Below are positions 1 to 8,790 of a stretch of 64,000 nucleotides of DNA, one piece after another. The notes beneath the pieces were generated by a model. The model saw only the letters and a list, made by a program, of their open reading frames with translations. It was not told the DNA's origin and ran no database searches. The DNA is from Gemmatimonadota bacterium (GTDB taxonomy: Bacteria; Latescibacterota; UBA2968; UBA8231): contig JABHDC010000254.1 in NCBI GenBank assembly GCA_018673255.1, forward strand, positions 5,339 through 69,338, given 5' to 3'. The position numbers were made by a program, and so were the translations under genes. How positions within the stretch are numbered: the stretch's first letter is position 1; every line of letters begins with the position of its first letter.

Positions 1-936
1 TCACAGAGCTTTCAGCGACTGATCATCAGCCTCAGGGAAGTCTTCGGTCATCTAGGTAAGCAAGCCGACAGTCTGGGCGAGGCCTCCGATCAGTTGTTGG
101 GTGTGGCAACGCAGACCGTCGGTCATGTCGAGGCGGCCACGACCAATGTCACGTCCGTCGCGGCTGCGGCCGAGCAAATGAGTGTGAACATGACATCCGT
201 CTCCCAGGCGGCAAGCGAATCGACGGGAAATATCACGACTGTGGCGACGGCCACGGAGGAAATGACGGCGACCATTACGGATATCTCACGCAGTGCCCAG
301 CACGCGCGCCAGGTCGCCGAAAGCGCCGTGGATACCGTGGGGAATGCCGCCCATCGTGTGGATGAACTGGGTAAAGCAGCGCATCGGATTGGCCGAGTCG
401 TTGAAGTCATCGTCGACATTGCCGATCAGACGAAGTTGCTGGCTCTGAATGCGACAATCGAAGCGGCCAGTGCCGGCGACGCGGGCAAGGGCTTCGCTGT
501 GGTCGCCAATGAGGTCAAAGAATTGGCCAAGCAGACAGCTGATGCGACAGAGGAGATCCGCGCCAGTATCCTCGCCATCCAGGAGACGACATCCGGTACG
601 GTGTCCGAAATCGGTGAGATCGGCGGCGTGATTGGTGAGGTCAATGAGAATGTCGGCAGTATTGCGGCAGCGGTGGAAGAGCAGGCGGTCACGACGCGAG
701 GCATTGCGCAGAATGTGTCGGCCGCAGCTGGGGCCGTCGTGTCTGTGACGGAGAATGTGTCAGAGGCGGCCACGGCTTCTGCCAGTATCGCGAGTGAGAT
801 CACCAGTGTTGAAAATGAAACGGGCCAGGTCAGTGTGGCGATGGAGGGTGTGAATGATCAGGCTCAAGCGTTGGCCCGAATGGGGACGCAACTTCGCGAT
901 ATCGTTGGTCGATACAAGCTGAAGAGAGACGAATAG
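1..936 (+). CDS. Methyl-accepting chemotaxis protein, C-terminal part (5' end outside window)
   Basis: The frame is open from base 1, so the start lies upstream and only the last 311 residues are visible. This is the cytoplasmic signalling domain of a chemoreceptor: a long Ala/Thr/Ser/Glu-rich helical hairpin whose conserved tip reads [11 protein letters not shown] followed by [15 protein letters not shown], the segment that contacts CheA and CheW. Heptad-like Val/Ala/Glu repeats on both sides fit the methylation helices. No sensor or membrane segment is visible here. It lies 50 bases before cheA in the same direction and is probably the dedicated receptor of this cluster. The family call is firm; the ligand cannot be inferred. 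Confidence 0.93.
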   Translation, partial: SQSFQRLIISLREVFGHLGKQADSLGEASDQLLGVATQTVGHVEAATTNVTSVAAAAEQMSVNMTSVSQAASESTGNITTVATATEEMTATITDISRSAQHARQVAESAVDTVGNAAHRVDELGKAAHRIGRVVEVIVDIADQTKLLALNATIEAASAGDAGKGFAVVANEVKELAKQTADATEEIRASILAIQETTSGTVSEIGEIGGVIGEVNENVGSIAAAVEEQAVTTRGIAQNVSAAAGAVVSVTENVSEAATASASIASEITSVENETGQVSVAMEGVNDQAQALARMGTQLRDIVGRYKLKRDE

Positions 937-986
937 ATCATGTCCATCCGATGCTTGTCTTCTAACGACAAACACGAGGCGCAGCC

Positions 987-3900
987 ATGAGCGAGTTTGA
1001 CGAAGGTGTTGTTCGCGCCTTCCTGGATGACGCCCTCGAGCAGCTTTCGACCTTTGGTGACGATCTGCTCAGTATCGAGTCTGCCGGTGCCAATGCTGAC
1101 CCGGAGTTGGTGAACCGAGCCTTTCGGTCCGTGCACTCGATCAAGGGTGGGGCCGGATTCCTGGCACTCGATCGAATTACCGAATTGTCGCACAGCATGG
1201 AAGAGGTTCTCAACAAGGTGCGCAACGAAGGCTTGTTGCTGACTTCCGATCGCGCCAGTGTGCTGCTGCAGGCGGCCGATGCCCTCACCGACATGCTCAC
1301 GAACCACGAGACAAGCAACGAGACGGACATCTCAAGCCACGAGAGGGCGTTGCAGGCCCTCCTCACCGGCGAGGCGTCAGCTGGTCCAGTAGAGCCGCCA
1401 GTAGAGTCGACCGACGTGTTCGAGGAGGAAGAAGATCTCCTGGCGCCTCCCGCACCTCCGGCGCCGACAGTGGAAGAAGGTCCAGTCTTCTCGACGACCG
1501 AAGATGAAGCTCGAAGGGTGCTGGAAACCCTCGACTATCTCTACCAGTTGGAATACCGACGGGGAGAGGATGCGGCCTTCGAAGATCTTCCATCACTGGC
1601 CGACGAACTCAAGGCGACAGGAGAGGTGCTCGAGCATCGCCTGATCGAGGGGAGACTATTCATCCTCTTTGCCACCGCGATCGACCCTGAGGTCGTTGGT
1701 GCCCTCGTCGAATTACCCGATGAGCAGATCACTCACTTGAGTCCCGAGGACTTCGCAGGGGAGATAGCCGCCAGCCCCGATGAAGACGCTCCTGCCGAGG
1801 ACACGACCGACGCAGTGGCGGCTGAAGACGGCGACATGACGCCCGAAGCGATGCTGATTGTCGATGATCCTGCCGCGCAGGGACGCCTTGTCGATGAGGA
1901 AGTAGGGCTCTTCGAAGAAGAAGAGGAGGAGGGTGGTGGTGAACACGGACTCTGGGCTGATGATGGTCTTGCCGAGGTGGATACAGGTGAAGGGGATACA
2001 GGTGACGACGAGGATCTTCTTGCCGTCGCGCCACCCCAGCCCGCTGAAGCCCCCCAGGTCCCGACCGTGGCGGCGCCGACCACCGTGTCGAGAACCACGG
2101 AATTGCCTCCCATCCGTCCCGTGGTCACGGAGACAAGTCTGCGGGTGCATGTTGAGTTGCTCGATGAATTGCTGAATCTGGCCGAGGAGTTGGTGCTGAC
2201 GCGGAATCAGCTGATCCAGCAGGTCGAGAAGGGTGACCTGAGCCTGATTGAGGGCTCCACGCAACGTCTGGATCACGTCACCACCGATCTGCAGGAAACC
2301 ATCGTCTCCACGAGGATGCAGCCGGTCGGCACCATCTTTGGCAAGTTTCGCCGCATTGTCCGTGATCTGGCCACGACACTGGGCAAGGAGGTGGACCTGC
2401 AGATCGAAGGGGAAGATGTCGAACTGGACAAGACAATCATCGAGGCCCTTGGTGATCCGCTTACCCACCTGATCCGCAACGCCATGGACCACGGCATTGA
2501 GGAGCCTCAGGTCCGACACGAGGCAGGAAAGTCATTGCCAGCCCGTCTTCGGTTGCGCGCCGTTCATCAGGCCGGTCAGGTACTGATCGAGATCAGTGAT
2601 GACGGTGCGGGGATCCACCCAGATCGAATCAGTGACAAGGCGTTGTCACTCGGGCTCTATGATCGCAATCAACTGGAGGCGATGAGTGAGCGGGATCTCG
2701 TCCGCCTCGTCTTCCATCCGGGCTTTTCGACCAAGGACGAGGTGACCGACCTGTCCGGGCGTGGAGTCGGTATGGATGTCGTCCACACCAATCTCACGCG
2801 TCTTGGTGGTGTGGTTGATATCGAGTCTACCGCTGGCGTTGGAACGACGGTGCGGATCAATCTTCCTCTGACCCTGGCGATCATTCCGAGTTTGCTGGTC
2901 GCGCTCGGCGAAGATCAGTTCGCCATCCCACAAGACAATCTCGCTGAACTGGTGCGGATCCCAGCAGCTCAGCGAACACAACGAATTGAGTGGATCGACA
3001 AGGCTCAGGTTCTGCGCCTGCGCGGCCGCCTGCTGCCACTGATCAGTCTGCGTCAGGTCCTGGGAATCGAGGTCAGTGGTGATGAGAGTCAGGCCGTCTA
3101 TGTGGCGGTGCTCAAGGCCGGGGATCTCCGCTTTGGACTGCTCGTGGACGAGTTGCTGGACTCCAAGGAGATCGTCGTCAAACCTCTCGACTCCATCCTC
3201 AGTCAGAGTGGCATCTATGCGGGGGCGACGATCCTCGGCGATGGTAGTGTCGCGCTGATCCTGGATGTGATCGGTCTACGGCACTCGCTGGATCTGGAAG
3301 AGATCGAAGAGCAACATGCGCCGCAGGAGGTTGAAGAGGCATTCCGCAGTGATGCTCAGCAACTCCTGCTGGTTGAAAATGCTCCCGGTGAACAGTGTGC
3401 GATTCCGATGAAACTGGTCTCTCGGATCGAACGGGTTTCGGCGGCACAACTGGAAGAGGCGGGTGGCCGGGCGACATTCCAATACCGGGGAGGACACCTC
3501 GTTCTGATGTCCCTGGAACAGGCGGCCAATGTCCAGGCGCTTCCTGAGGCAGAATGGATGTTTGTCGTCATTTTCAGTGTTGCCGGCGGCGAACTTGGCC
3601 TGCTTGTGTCCGATGTCCTGGATATCGTTATCGGTGTCTTCGACATCACGACGAAGGGATTCATGCAACCAGGCATCGGTGGGTCGACGATCATCGATGG
3701 ACGATCGACACTTATCGTCGATCTGTACGGACTGGTTCGGAAGATCGATCCGGCGTGGGTCGAATCACAGACGAAGGATCTGCATGGCGATGCGACCATT
3801 CTGCTCGCCGAAGACACGCCCTTCTTCCGAGAACAGATGCGGCGCTGTCTCGAGGATGCCGGATATCAGCTCTATATCGCCGAGGACGGGGCCAGAGCAT

Positions 3901-4169
3901 GGGAGTTGCTCCAAGAGCATGCGGGGGAGATTGATATCGTTGTCACCGATATGGAGATGCCTCACCTCGACGGTCTCAGCCTGACGCGCAAAATCCGGGC
4001 CGATGAGCGCTTTGCTCACCTGCCAGTCGCGGTGGTGACCTCTCTGAGTGACGAGGCGGATGAGCAACGGGGTCTGGCGGCTGGCGTCGACGCCTACCTG
4101 ATCAAGCTTGACCAGGATAAGTTGTTGCAGGCGATCAGTGGTTTCCTCACAAGAGCGGAGGCCTCCTGA
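987..4169 (+). CDS. cheA: Hybrid chemotaxis histidine kinase CheA with C-terminal receiver
   Basis: A 1060-residue CheA, much longer than the usual 650-700. The Hpt domain carries the phospho-acceptor His50 in HSIKGGAGF. An acidic, Pro-rich linker (about 120-380) follows, then the dimerisation helices (about 385-440). The ATPase has N-box HLIRNAMDHG near 494, DDGAGI near 538 and GRGVGMDVV near 591. Two successive CheW-like domains follow (about 632-772 and 789-918). A C-terminal receiver (about 935-1057) has Asp988 in VVTDMEMP. The extra receiver could act as a phosphate sink or internal regulator, as in other hybrid CheA proteins (inference). The stop overlaps the cheW start by one base (TGATG), indicating coupling. 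Confidence 0.95.
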   Translation: MSEFDEGVVRAFLDDALEQLSTFGDDLLSIESAGANADPELVNRAFRSVHSIKGGAGFLALDRITELSHSMEEVLNKVRNEGLLLTSDRASVLLQAADALTDMLTNHETSNETDISSHERALQALLTGEASAGPVEPPVESTDVFEEEEDLLAPPAPPAPTVEEGPVFSTTEDEARRVLETLDYLYQLEYRRGEDAAFEDLPSLADELKATGEVLEHRLIEGRLFILFATAIDPEVVGALVELPDEQITHLSPEDFAGEIAASPDEDAPAEDTTDAVAAEDGDMTPEAMLIVDDPAAQGRLVDEEVGLFEEEEEEGGGEHGLWADDGLAEVDTGEGDTGDDEDLLAVAPPQPAEAPQVPTVAAPTTVSRTTELPPIRPVVTETSLRVHVELLDELLNLAEELVLTRNQLIQQVEKGDLSLIEGSTQRLDHVTTDLQETIVSTRMQPVGTIFGKFRRIVRDLATTLGKEVDLQIEGEDVELDKTIIEALGDPLTHLIRNAMDHGIEEPQVRHEAGKSLPARLRLRAVHQAGQVLIEISDDGAGIHPDRISDKALSLGLYDRNQLEAMSERDLVRLVFHPGFSTKDEVTDLSGRGVGMDVVHTNLTRLGGVVDIESTAGVGTTVRINLPLTLAIIPSLLVALGEDQFAIPQDNLAELVRIPAAQRTQRIEWIDKAQVLRLRGRLLPLISLRQVLGIEVSGDESQAVYVAVLKAGDLRFGLLVDELLDSKEIVVKPLDSILSQSGIYAGATILGDGSVALILDVIGLRHSLDLEEIEEQHAPQEVEEAFRSDAQQLLLVENAPGEQCAIPMKLVSRIERVSAAQLEEAGGRATFQYRGGHLVLMSLEQAANVQALPEAEWMFVVIFSVAGGELGLLVSDVLDIVIGVFDITTKGFMQPGIGGSTIIDGRSTLIVDLYGLVRKIDPAWVESQTKDLHGDATILLAEDTPFFREQMRRCLEDAGYQLYIAEDGARAWELLQEHAGEIDIVVTDMEMPHLDGLSLTRKIRADERFAHLPVAVVTSLSDEADEQRGLAAGVDAYLIKLDQDKLLQAISGFLTRAEAS

Positions 4170-4615
4170 TGCCGCATCAGGTTGCAGTAGAAGAGACAGC
4201 TGAATACGTGTTGTTCGAGGTCGGGCCTTTGACCTGTGGTTTGCGGATTGAGCTGGTCCAGGAGATCGAGGACGACCTTGAGATCACACGTGTGCATCGG
4301 GCGCCGGATTGGGTGAGTGGTGTCATCAATCTCCGCGGTCAGTTGCTGACCATTATCGATCTGCGCACCAAGCTGGGCCTGCCCAGTGCCGCTCAGAAGG
4401 CGCACCACAAGGTCGTCGTCGTGAAAGGTGACGAGGGATTGATGGGGTTGCTGGTTGACAGCCTCGACGATGTTGTGACGGCTGATCTGGCGGATGTTGA
4501 GGCTCCCCCCAGTCACATCGAAGATGTGCCCGGTATCTTCTTTGAGGCGATCTACAAGATGCCCACCGGACTGGCGGCGTTGCTGGATCTGACGCAGGTT
4601 CTGGCAGCAGACTGA
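4169..4615 (+). CDS. cheW: Chemotaxis coupling protein CheW
   Basis: 148 residues, a typical CheW length. It has the two-subdomain SH3-like fold pattern: an N-terminal strand pair (YVLFEVGPLTCGL), the conserved VSGVINLRGQLLTIIDLR segment in the middle, and the C-terminal GLLVDSLDDVV block. Its role is to link receptor tips to CheA. The ATG shares one base with the cheA TGA, so it is translationally coupled, and the CheB-CheR fusion follows 47 bases later. The order MCP-cheA-cheW-cheBR makes a compact signalling operon. Confidence 0.93.
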   Translation: MPHQVAVEETAEYVLFEVGPLTCGLRIELVQEIEDDLEITRVHRAPDWVSGVINLRGQLLTIIDLRTKLGLPSAAQKAHHKVVVVKGDEGLMGLLVDSLDDVVTADLADVEAPPSHIEDVPGIFFEAIYKMPTGLAALLDLTQVLAAD

Positions 4616-4662
4616 TCACCGTTCTTCTTCTGGTGTGCGACCAGTCCCTCTGAGGAGTCTGG

Positions 4663-6600
4663 GTGGATTCCATGCAAGCGCTGGTTATCGACGATACCAG
4701 CGGTTACCGAGCGCTGTTGAGTGATGTCCTCTCCGGAATCACGGGGGTCGAAGTCCAGGGTGTCGCCGCCAGTGGCAAGACCGGTCTGAGCAGAGCCACT
4801 GCGCAGACCCCGGATCTTGTCCTTGTGGATGTCGGTCTGGCTGACATCGGTCTTCCCGAACTACTGAACGATCTTCGCGCGCTGGACGAGTCGATCGGGG
4901 TGATCCTGATCGATGTGGATGACCTGAAACCTGCGACCGTGACCCTGGCGCTGAAATTGTCGGCTTTGGGTGCTGTGGGTCGGCCTTCATTGCAGGATGA
5001 GAGGGGACGCGGTGATCTGGCGGCAGAGTTGCGCCGGATGATCGATGGGTTTCAGACGCGCCGACTGCTGCGTGGTACCCGAACTGGATCCACATCCCCC
5101 AGCAGGCCTGTCTCGACGTCAGATGCTCTGCCAGATAACACGACGTCCAAGCCCGCATCGCCGGCGATCCCGAAGGTCACCGAGACGTTGATCCCTGACT
5201 TGCCTCTGGAGGTGATTGGGATCGGTATCTCCACCGGTGGCCCGAATGCGCTTGCCGAACTGTTGCCCGCGCTGCCAGGTGACCTGCCGGTACCCATCCT
5301 CATTGTGCAACACATCACCGACACTTTCACGGCTTCTTTGGTGAAGTCGCTGGATGGTAAGAGTCGGTTGGCGATCTTCGAAGGCCAGGAGGGGGTCGTG
5401 CCAGTGGCAGGTGCGGTCTACGTAGCGCCCGGCGGGCGGCAGATGAAGGTTGAGCTCAAAGATGCCCAGGCCCGCTTGCGAATAACGGACGATCCACCCG
5501 TCAATCACTGCAAACCTGCTGTCGATTACTTGTTTGATTCCATTTCGACGGTGTATGGCGCCCGAGCCTTGGGTGTGATCATGACCGGTATGGGAGCCGA
5601 TGGTGCAGCAGGCCTCGTGGCGATGCGGCGGGCAGGGGCCAGAGTCCTGGCCCAGGACGAGGCCACGAGTATGATCTACGGAATGCCGGGAGCGGCTGTT
5701 CGCGCCGGTGTCGTGGATTGTATCCTGCCCCTCGATCAGCTGGCGCCGGTGATCACTCGACTGGCGATGGCCGTGCCAGATCCTGAGGTCTCTTCAGCGG
5801 ATCTTCACCGTATCGCCCTGTTCGTACGAGAGCGTTGTGGGATCAACCTGGATGAGACGAAGGGGTATCTGGTCCAGAGCCGTTGGCGAAGACTTTGCCA
5901 GGATTACGGTGGCCTCACGCCAACCCAACTGGTGGAACGTGCACACAGAGGAGACGAAGGTCTCGCAAGCCTCCTCATCGATACGATCTCGACCAAAGAG
6001 ACCTCCTTCTTCCGCGACACCACCCCCTTCGATCTCTTGGGCAGGCAGTTGCTCAAGAGCTTGCTGGTGCATGCGACGAATGCGGGGCGACCACTGGAGA
6101 TCTGGAGTGCGGCCTGCTCGACGGGACAGGAAGTTTACAGTCTCGGAATGATTGCCGCCGAAACGCTGACCCCTTCGCAGTGCCAGCAAGTGCGCATCAC
6201 CGGATCCGATCTGTCGACGTCAGCGCTCGACATCGCCAGGGCAGCTGAATACGGCGAGTTCGAGCTTGGCAGAGGCGTCAGTGCCACTCGGCGCCAACAG
6301 CATTTTACCGAAGTGGATGGCCGGTGGCGCCTGCGGGAACAGGTCCGGGCGATGGCCCACTTCGAGGCGGCCAATCTCGTCGATCTGCCGCCGATGACGA
6401 AGATGTTTGATCTCATCCTCTGCCGGAATATCGCCACATATTTCGACGTCTCGCATCGTCGCCAGCTGTTTGCTGGATTGGCAAAACGATTGAGACCACA
6501 CGGAATCCTGATTCTGGGATCGACGGAGTCGCTCATCGGCGTCACCGATGAGTTTGTGCGGGAGCGAGAGGCCCAGACGACCTACTACCTGCATCGCTGA
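4663..6600 (+). CDS. CheB-CheR fusion: receiver, methylesterase and methyltransferase in one chain
   Basis: 645 residues combining both receptor-adaptation enzymes. Residues 1-125 resemble a receiver with acidic pair Asp10/Asp11 and Asp56, but the usual Lys-Pro is Arg-Pro (GAVGRPS), so activation may be altered. The CheB methylesterase follows with Ser190 (GISTGGP), His217 (VQHITD) and Asp313 (GMGADGA) as the catalytic triad. A CheR-type methyltransferase starts near residue 378, with a SAM-binding segment (WSAACSTGQEVYS) and the ILCRN motif. The GTG start is preferred because GGAG at 4653-4656 is well spaced for it; the ATG at 4672 is an alternative. It probably adapts the upstream receptor. 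No separate cheB or cheR is visible in the window. Confidence 0.9.
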   Translation: MDSMQALVIDDTSGYRALLSDVLSGITGVEVQGVAASGKTGLSRATAQTPDLVLVDVGLADIGLPELLNDLRALDESIGVILIDVDDLKPATVTLALKLSALGAVGRPSLQDERGRGDLAAELRRMIDGFQTRRLLRGTRTGSTSPSRPVSTSDALPDNTTSKPASPAIPKVTETLIPDLPLEVIGIGISTGGPNALAELLPALPGDLPVPILIVQHITDTFTASLVKSLDGKSRLAIFEGQEGVVPVAGAVYVAPGGRQMKVELKDAQARLRITDDPPVNHCKPAVDYLFDSISTVYGARALGVIMTGMGADGAAGLVAMRRAGARVLAQDEATSMIYGMPGAAVRAGVVDCILPLDQLAPVITRLAMAVPDPEVSSADLHRIALFVRERCGINLDETKGYLVQSRWRRLCQDYGGLTPTQLVERAHRGDEGLASLLIDTISTKETSFFRDTTPFDLLGRQLLKSLLVHATNAGRPLEIWSAACSTGQEVYSLGMIAAETLTPSQCQQVRITGSDLSTSALDIARAAEYGEFELGRGVSATRRQQHFTEVDGRWRLREQVRAMAHFEAANLVDLPPMTKMFDLILCRNIATYFDVSHRRQLFAGLAKRLRPHGILILGSTESLIGVTDEFVREREAQTTYYLHR

Positions 6601-6601
6601 T

Positions 6602-6619
6602 GTAGCTGGCAGGAGCTAC
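6602..6619. terminator. Short hairpin between convergent genes
   Basis: GTAGCT-GGCAGG-AGCTAC forms a perfect 6-bp stem directly after the cheBR stop and overlapping the stop of the convergent pheA gene. There is no clear T-run, so bidirectional termination is only plausible. Confidence 0.3.
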
Positions 6620-7491
6620 CGCTGGTGCAGGCGAGGCTCCACATCAGCGCCGGATGGATAGGACCCGATGACGTGTACTGCCTCGACGAGGCTGCCGACC
6701 CGGTCGATGGCAGCGCGCGGGCTGGTCGAATCGACATCTCCTGAGAACTCCAGATAGACATCGTAGGACCATGGGAGACCGGCATGTTTGTGGGTCTCCA
6801 CTTTCAGCACAACCAGATCCTGCCTGGCAAGTTCACCAAGAACCGAGGACAGGCCGGACGCGGTGCTGCCCATCTGCAATACGAGCGTCGTCTTCAGCTC
6901 TCCTGCAGGCATGCGGGTCTGACCGACTCCCTCAGGCGCCTTCCCAAGGGCGAGGAAACGCGTGAAGTTTTCACCCTCGCACAGGTCGCGAGCGATGACC
7001 TCCATCTCGTGATCGGCCGCCGCCTGTGCCGAGGCGATGGCCGCCTCCTGCCGATCTCCTTCGGCGATGAGCATCTGAACCGCCCCCGCCGTATCGTAGA
7101 CGGCTTCGATCTCCACATCGGGCAATCCCTGCAGGAATTGCTGACACTGGGCCAGTGCCTGAGGATGTGAGCGCACGCGACGAATCTGTGTCAGGTCGCT
7201 GCCTGGCAGGCCGATCAGACAGTGGGCAATGCGCAGGCGAAGCTCGCCACACACGGGCAGATGGCGCTCGACGAGCAGCCGCCAGACATCGTGAATGCTG
7301 CCGGCCAGTGAGTTCTCCAGAGGTGCCATGGCGGTGTGGGCGCGACCCTCATGTACGGCATCGAAAAGTTCGTCGAAGGTGCGGCAGGGGACGATGGTGA
7401 GGTCGACGGTGGCACCGTCGTAGTACTCGCGCACAGCCAACTCGCTGTTGCTGCCCAATTCACCCTGGATGGCGACGGCAAGACTCGTCAT
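6616..7491 (-). CDS. pheA: Prephenate dehydratase with ACT domain
   Basis: 291 residues, the size of monofunctional prephenate dehydratases, which convert prephenate to phenylpyruvate in phenylalanine synthesis. The catalytic domain shows APLENSLAGSIHDV and GENFTRFLALG (the family TRF motif). A C-terminal ACT domain begins near residue 200. Its effector-site motif, usually ESRP, reads ETHK in LKVETHKHAGLPWSYDVYLEF, so phenylalanine feedback may differ (inference). The start lies 3 bases after the thyA stop, so it is probably co-transcribed and translationally coupled with thyA; I see no independent Shine-Dalgarno. Confidence 0.93.
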   Translation of the reverse strand: MTSLAVAIQGELGSNSELAVREYYDGATVDLTIVPCRTFDELFDAVHEGRAHTAMAPLENSLAGSIHDVWRLLVERHLPVCGELRLRIAHCLIGLPGSDLTQIRRVRSHPQALAQCQQFLQGLPDVEIEAVYDTAGAVQMLIAEGDRQEAAIASAQAAADHEMEVIARDLCEGENFTRFLALGKAPEGVGQTRMPAGELKTTLVLQMGSTASGLSSVLGELARQDLVVLKVETHKHAGLPWSYDVYLEFSGDVDSTSPRAAIDRVGSLVEAVHVIGSYPSGADVEPRLHQR

Positions 7492-7494
7492 GGG

Positions 7495-8289
7495 TCAGAC
7501 TGCGATCGCCATCTTGATGGTCGGATGGGGCTCATAGCCGACGAGTTTGAAGTCTTCGTAGGCAAAGCAAAAAAGGTCCTGGCCTCGATCCTCAATCATC
7601 ATACTCGGCAGTTCACGCGGATCACGGGTCAATTGCTGGCGCAATGGTTCGATGTGGTTCTTGTAGATGTGGACATCACCGCCGGTCCAAACGAACTCGC
7701 CGGGTTGCAGTCCTGATACACGGGCAATCATCAGCGTCAGCAGAGCGTAGCTGGCGATATTGAAGGGCACACCGAGGCCGACGTCACAACTGCGCTGGTA
7801 GAGCTGGCAACTGAGCCGACCGTCGCCGATGAAGAACTGGAACAGGCAGTGGCAGGGCGGCAAGGCCATCGAGTCGATCTGTCCCACATTCCAGGCTGAG
7901 ACAATGAGTCGACGACTATCCGGATCGCTGGCGATGCGGTCCAGCAGTGACTGAATTTGATCGATCGTGGCTCCATCGGGGGCCCCCCACGACCGCCATT
8001 GATGTCCATAGATGGGTCCCAGATGGCCATCTTCGTCGGCCCACTCATCCCAGATGGACACGTTGTGCTGATGCAGGTAGTCGACATTCGTGTCGCCTGC
8101 CAGGAACCACAGCAACTCATGGATGATCGATCGAAGATGCAGCTTCTTCGTCGTCAGCACAGGGAAGCTATCGGCCAGATCGAATCGCATCTGGTGTCCG
8201 AAGACCGCCAGGGTGCCGACACCGGTGCGATCGGACTTTTCGACACCATGATCGAGTACATGCTCGACCAGATCGAGATACTGCTGCAT
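7495..8289 (-). CDS. thyA: Thymidylate synthase ThyA
   Basis: Methylates dUMP to dTMP using methylene-tetrahydrofolate. Starting at [10 protein letters not shown] gives 264 residues, the same length as the E. coli enzyme, with the catalytic Cys at position 146 in [11 protein letters not shown]. Other hallmarks are [54 protein letters not shown] and the C-terminal YEPHPTIKM. The frame stays open to 8436 upstream, but that extension has no counterpart in the family. It lies immediately upstream of pheA on the minus strand. Confidence 0.96.
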   Translation of the reverse strand: MQQYLDLVEHVLDHGVEKSDRTGVGTLAVFGHQMRFDLADSFPVLTTKKLHLRSIIHELLWFLAGDTNVDYLHQHNVSIWDEWADEDGHLGPIYGHQWRSWGAPDGATIDQIQSLLDRIASDPDSRRLIVSAWNVGQIDSMALPPCHCLFQFFIGDGRLSCQLYQRSCDVGLGVPFNIASYALLTLMIARVSGLQPGEFVWTGGDVHIYKNHIEPLRQQLTRDPRELPSMMIEDRGQDLFCFAYEDFKLVGYEPHPTIKMAIAV

Positions 8290-8491
8290 GAACAACTCAT
8301 CCGGGGATGATGTGGGTGAGTGGAATGGGGCGTCATTGCAGCGATGTTGATACACAATGACGCGCAGAATATAGCTGATCGGTGAAATGTCGAGAAGGGC
8401 GGCGGTCGCAGGGCCGCAGCCGACCAAACTGTGCAAGTACCTGCGTTGACAACATCTTGGCCCCCGGCTAATTTCTGGTCTTGCCTAATGT

Positions 8492-8565
8492 GGCGGCGTG
8501 GCCAAGTGGTAAGGCAAGGGCCTGCAAAGCCCATATCCCCGGTTCGATTCCGGGCGCCGCCTCCA
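8492..8565 (+). tRNA. tRNA-Cys (anticodon GCA)
   Basis: The acceptor stem GGCGGCG pairs with CGCCGCC (8555-8561). The T arm reads CCCCGGTTCGATTCCGGG. The anticodon loop CTGCAAA carries GCA at 8524-8526. The discriminator base is U (8562), the identity base expected for tRNA-Cys, and CCA is encoded at 8563-8565. The outermost anticodon-stem pair appears mismatched (A-A). Confidence 0.95.
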
Positions 8566-8573
8566 ATTTCTGG

Positions 8574-8612
8574 AAAATGGCCCCCTCGCCGACAGGCGTG
8601 TGGGGCCGTTTT
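8574..8612 (+). terminator. Intrinsic terminator after tRNA-Cys
   Basis: AAAATGGCCCC (8574-8584) pairs with GGGGCCGTTTT (8602-8612), with one G-U pair. The loop contains a nested CGCC/GGCG stem, and the hairpin ends in a short T tract. It lies 9 bases after the tRNA. Confidence 0.75.
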
Positions 8613-8640
8613 CGTTGTACCTTGTGATGGGTCTCTGAGT

Positions 8641-8729
8641 GCCGGGGTGGCGGAATTGGTAGACGCAGCGGACTTAAAATCCGTTGGGGCGCAAGCCCCG
8701 TGGGGGTTCGAGCCCCCCCCTCGGTACCA
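8641..8729 (+). tRNA. tRNA-Leu (anticodon TAA)
   Basis: An 89-base class II tRNA. The acceptor GCCGGGG pairs with CCTCGGT, including two G-U pairs. The D loop is GAATTGGTAGAC. The anticodon loop CTTAAAA carries TAA at 8675-8677. A long variable arm (GGGGCGCAAGCCCC) follows, then the T arm GGGGGTTCGAGCCCCC, discriminator A and encoded CCA. It reads UUA (and probably UUG) leucine codons. Confidence 0.96.
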
Positions 8730-8732
8730 GTA

Positions 8733-8772
8733 AAAACAGGGAGTTACGCGATTCGGCGTGGCTCTCTGTTTT
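8733..8772 (+). terminator. Intrinsic terminator after tRNA-Leu
   Basis: AAAACAGGGAG (8733-8743) pairs over 11 positions with CTCTCTGTTTT (8762-8772), with one G-U pair. The hairpin ends in TTTTCGTC and starts 3 bases after the tRNA. Confidence 0.75.
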
Positions 8773-8790
8773 CGTCAGGCCAGGGCCGTA

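Noticed and set aside
4663..5040. Separate response-regulator gene before cheB
   Set aside because: The frame runs without a stop from the receiver through CheB into CheR, so it is one fused protein.
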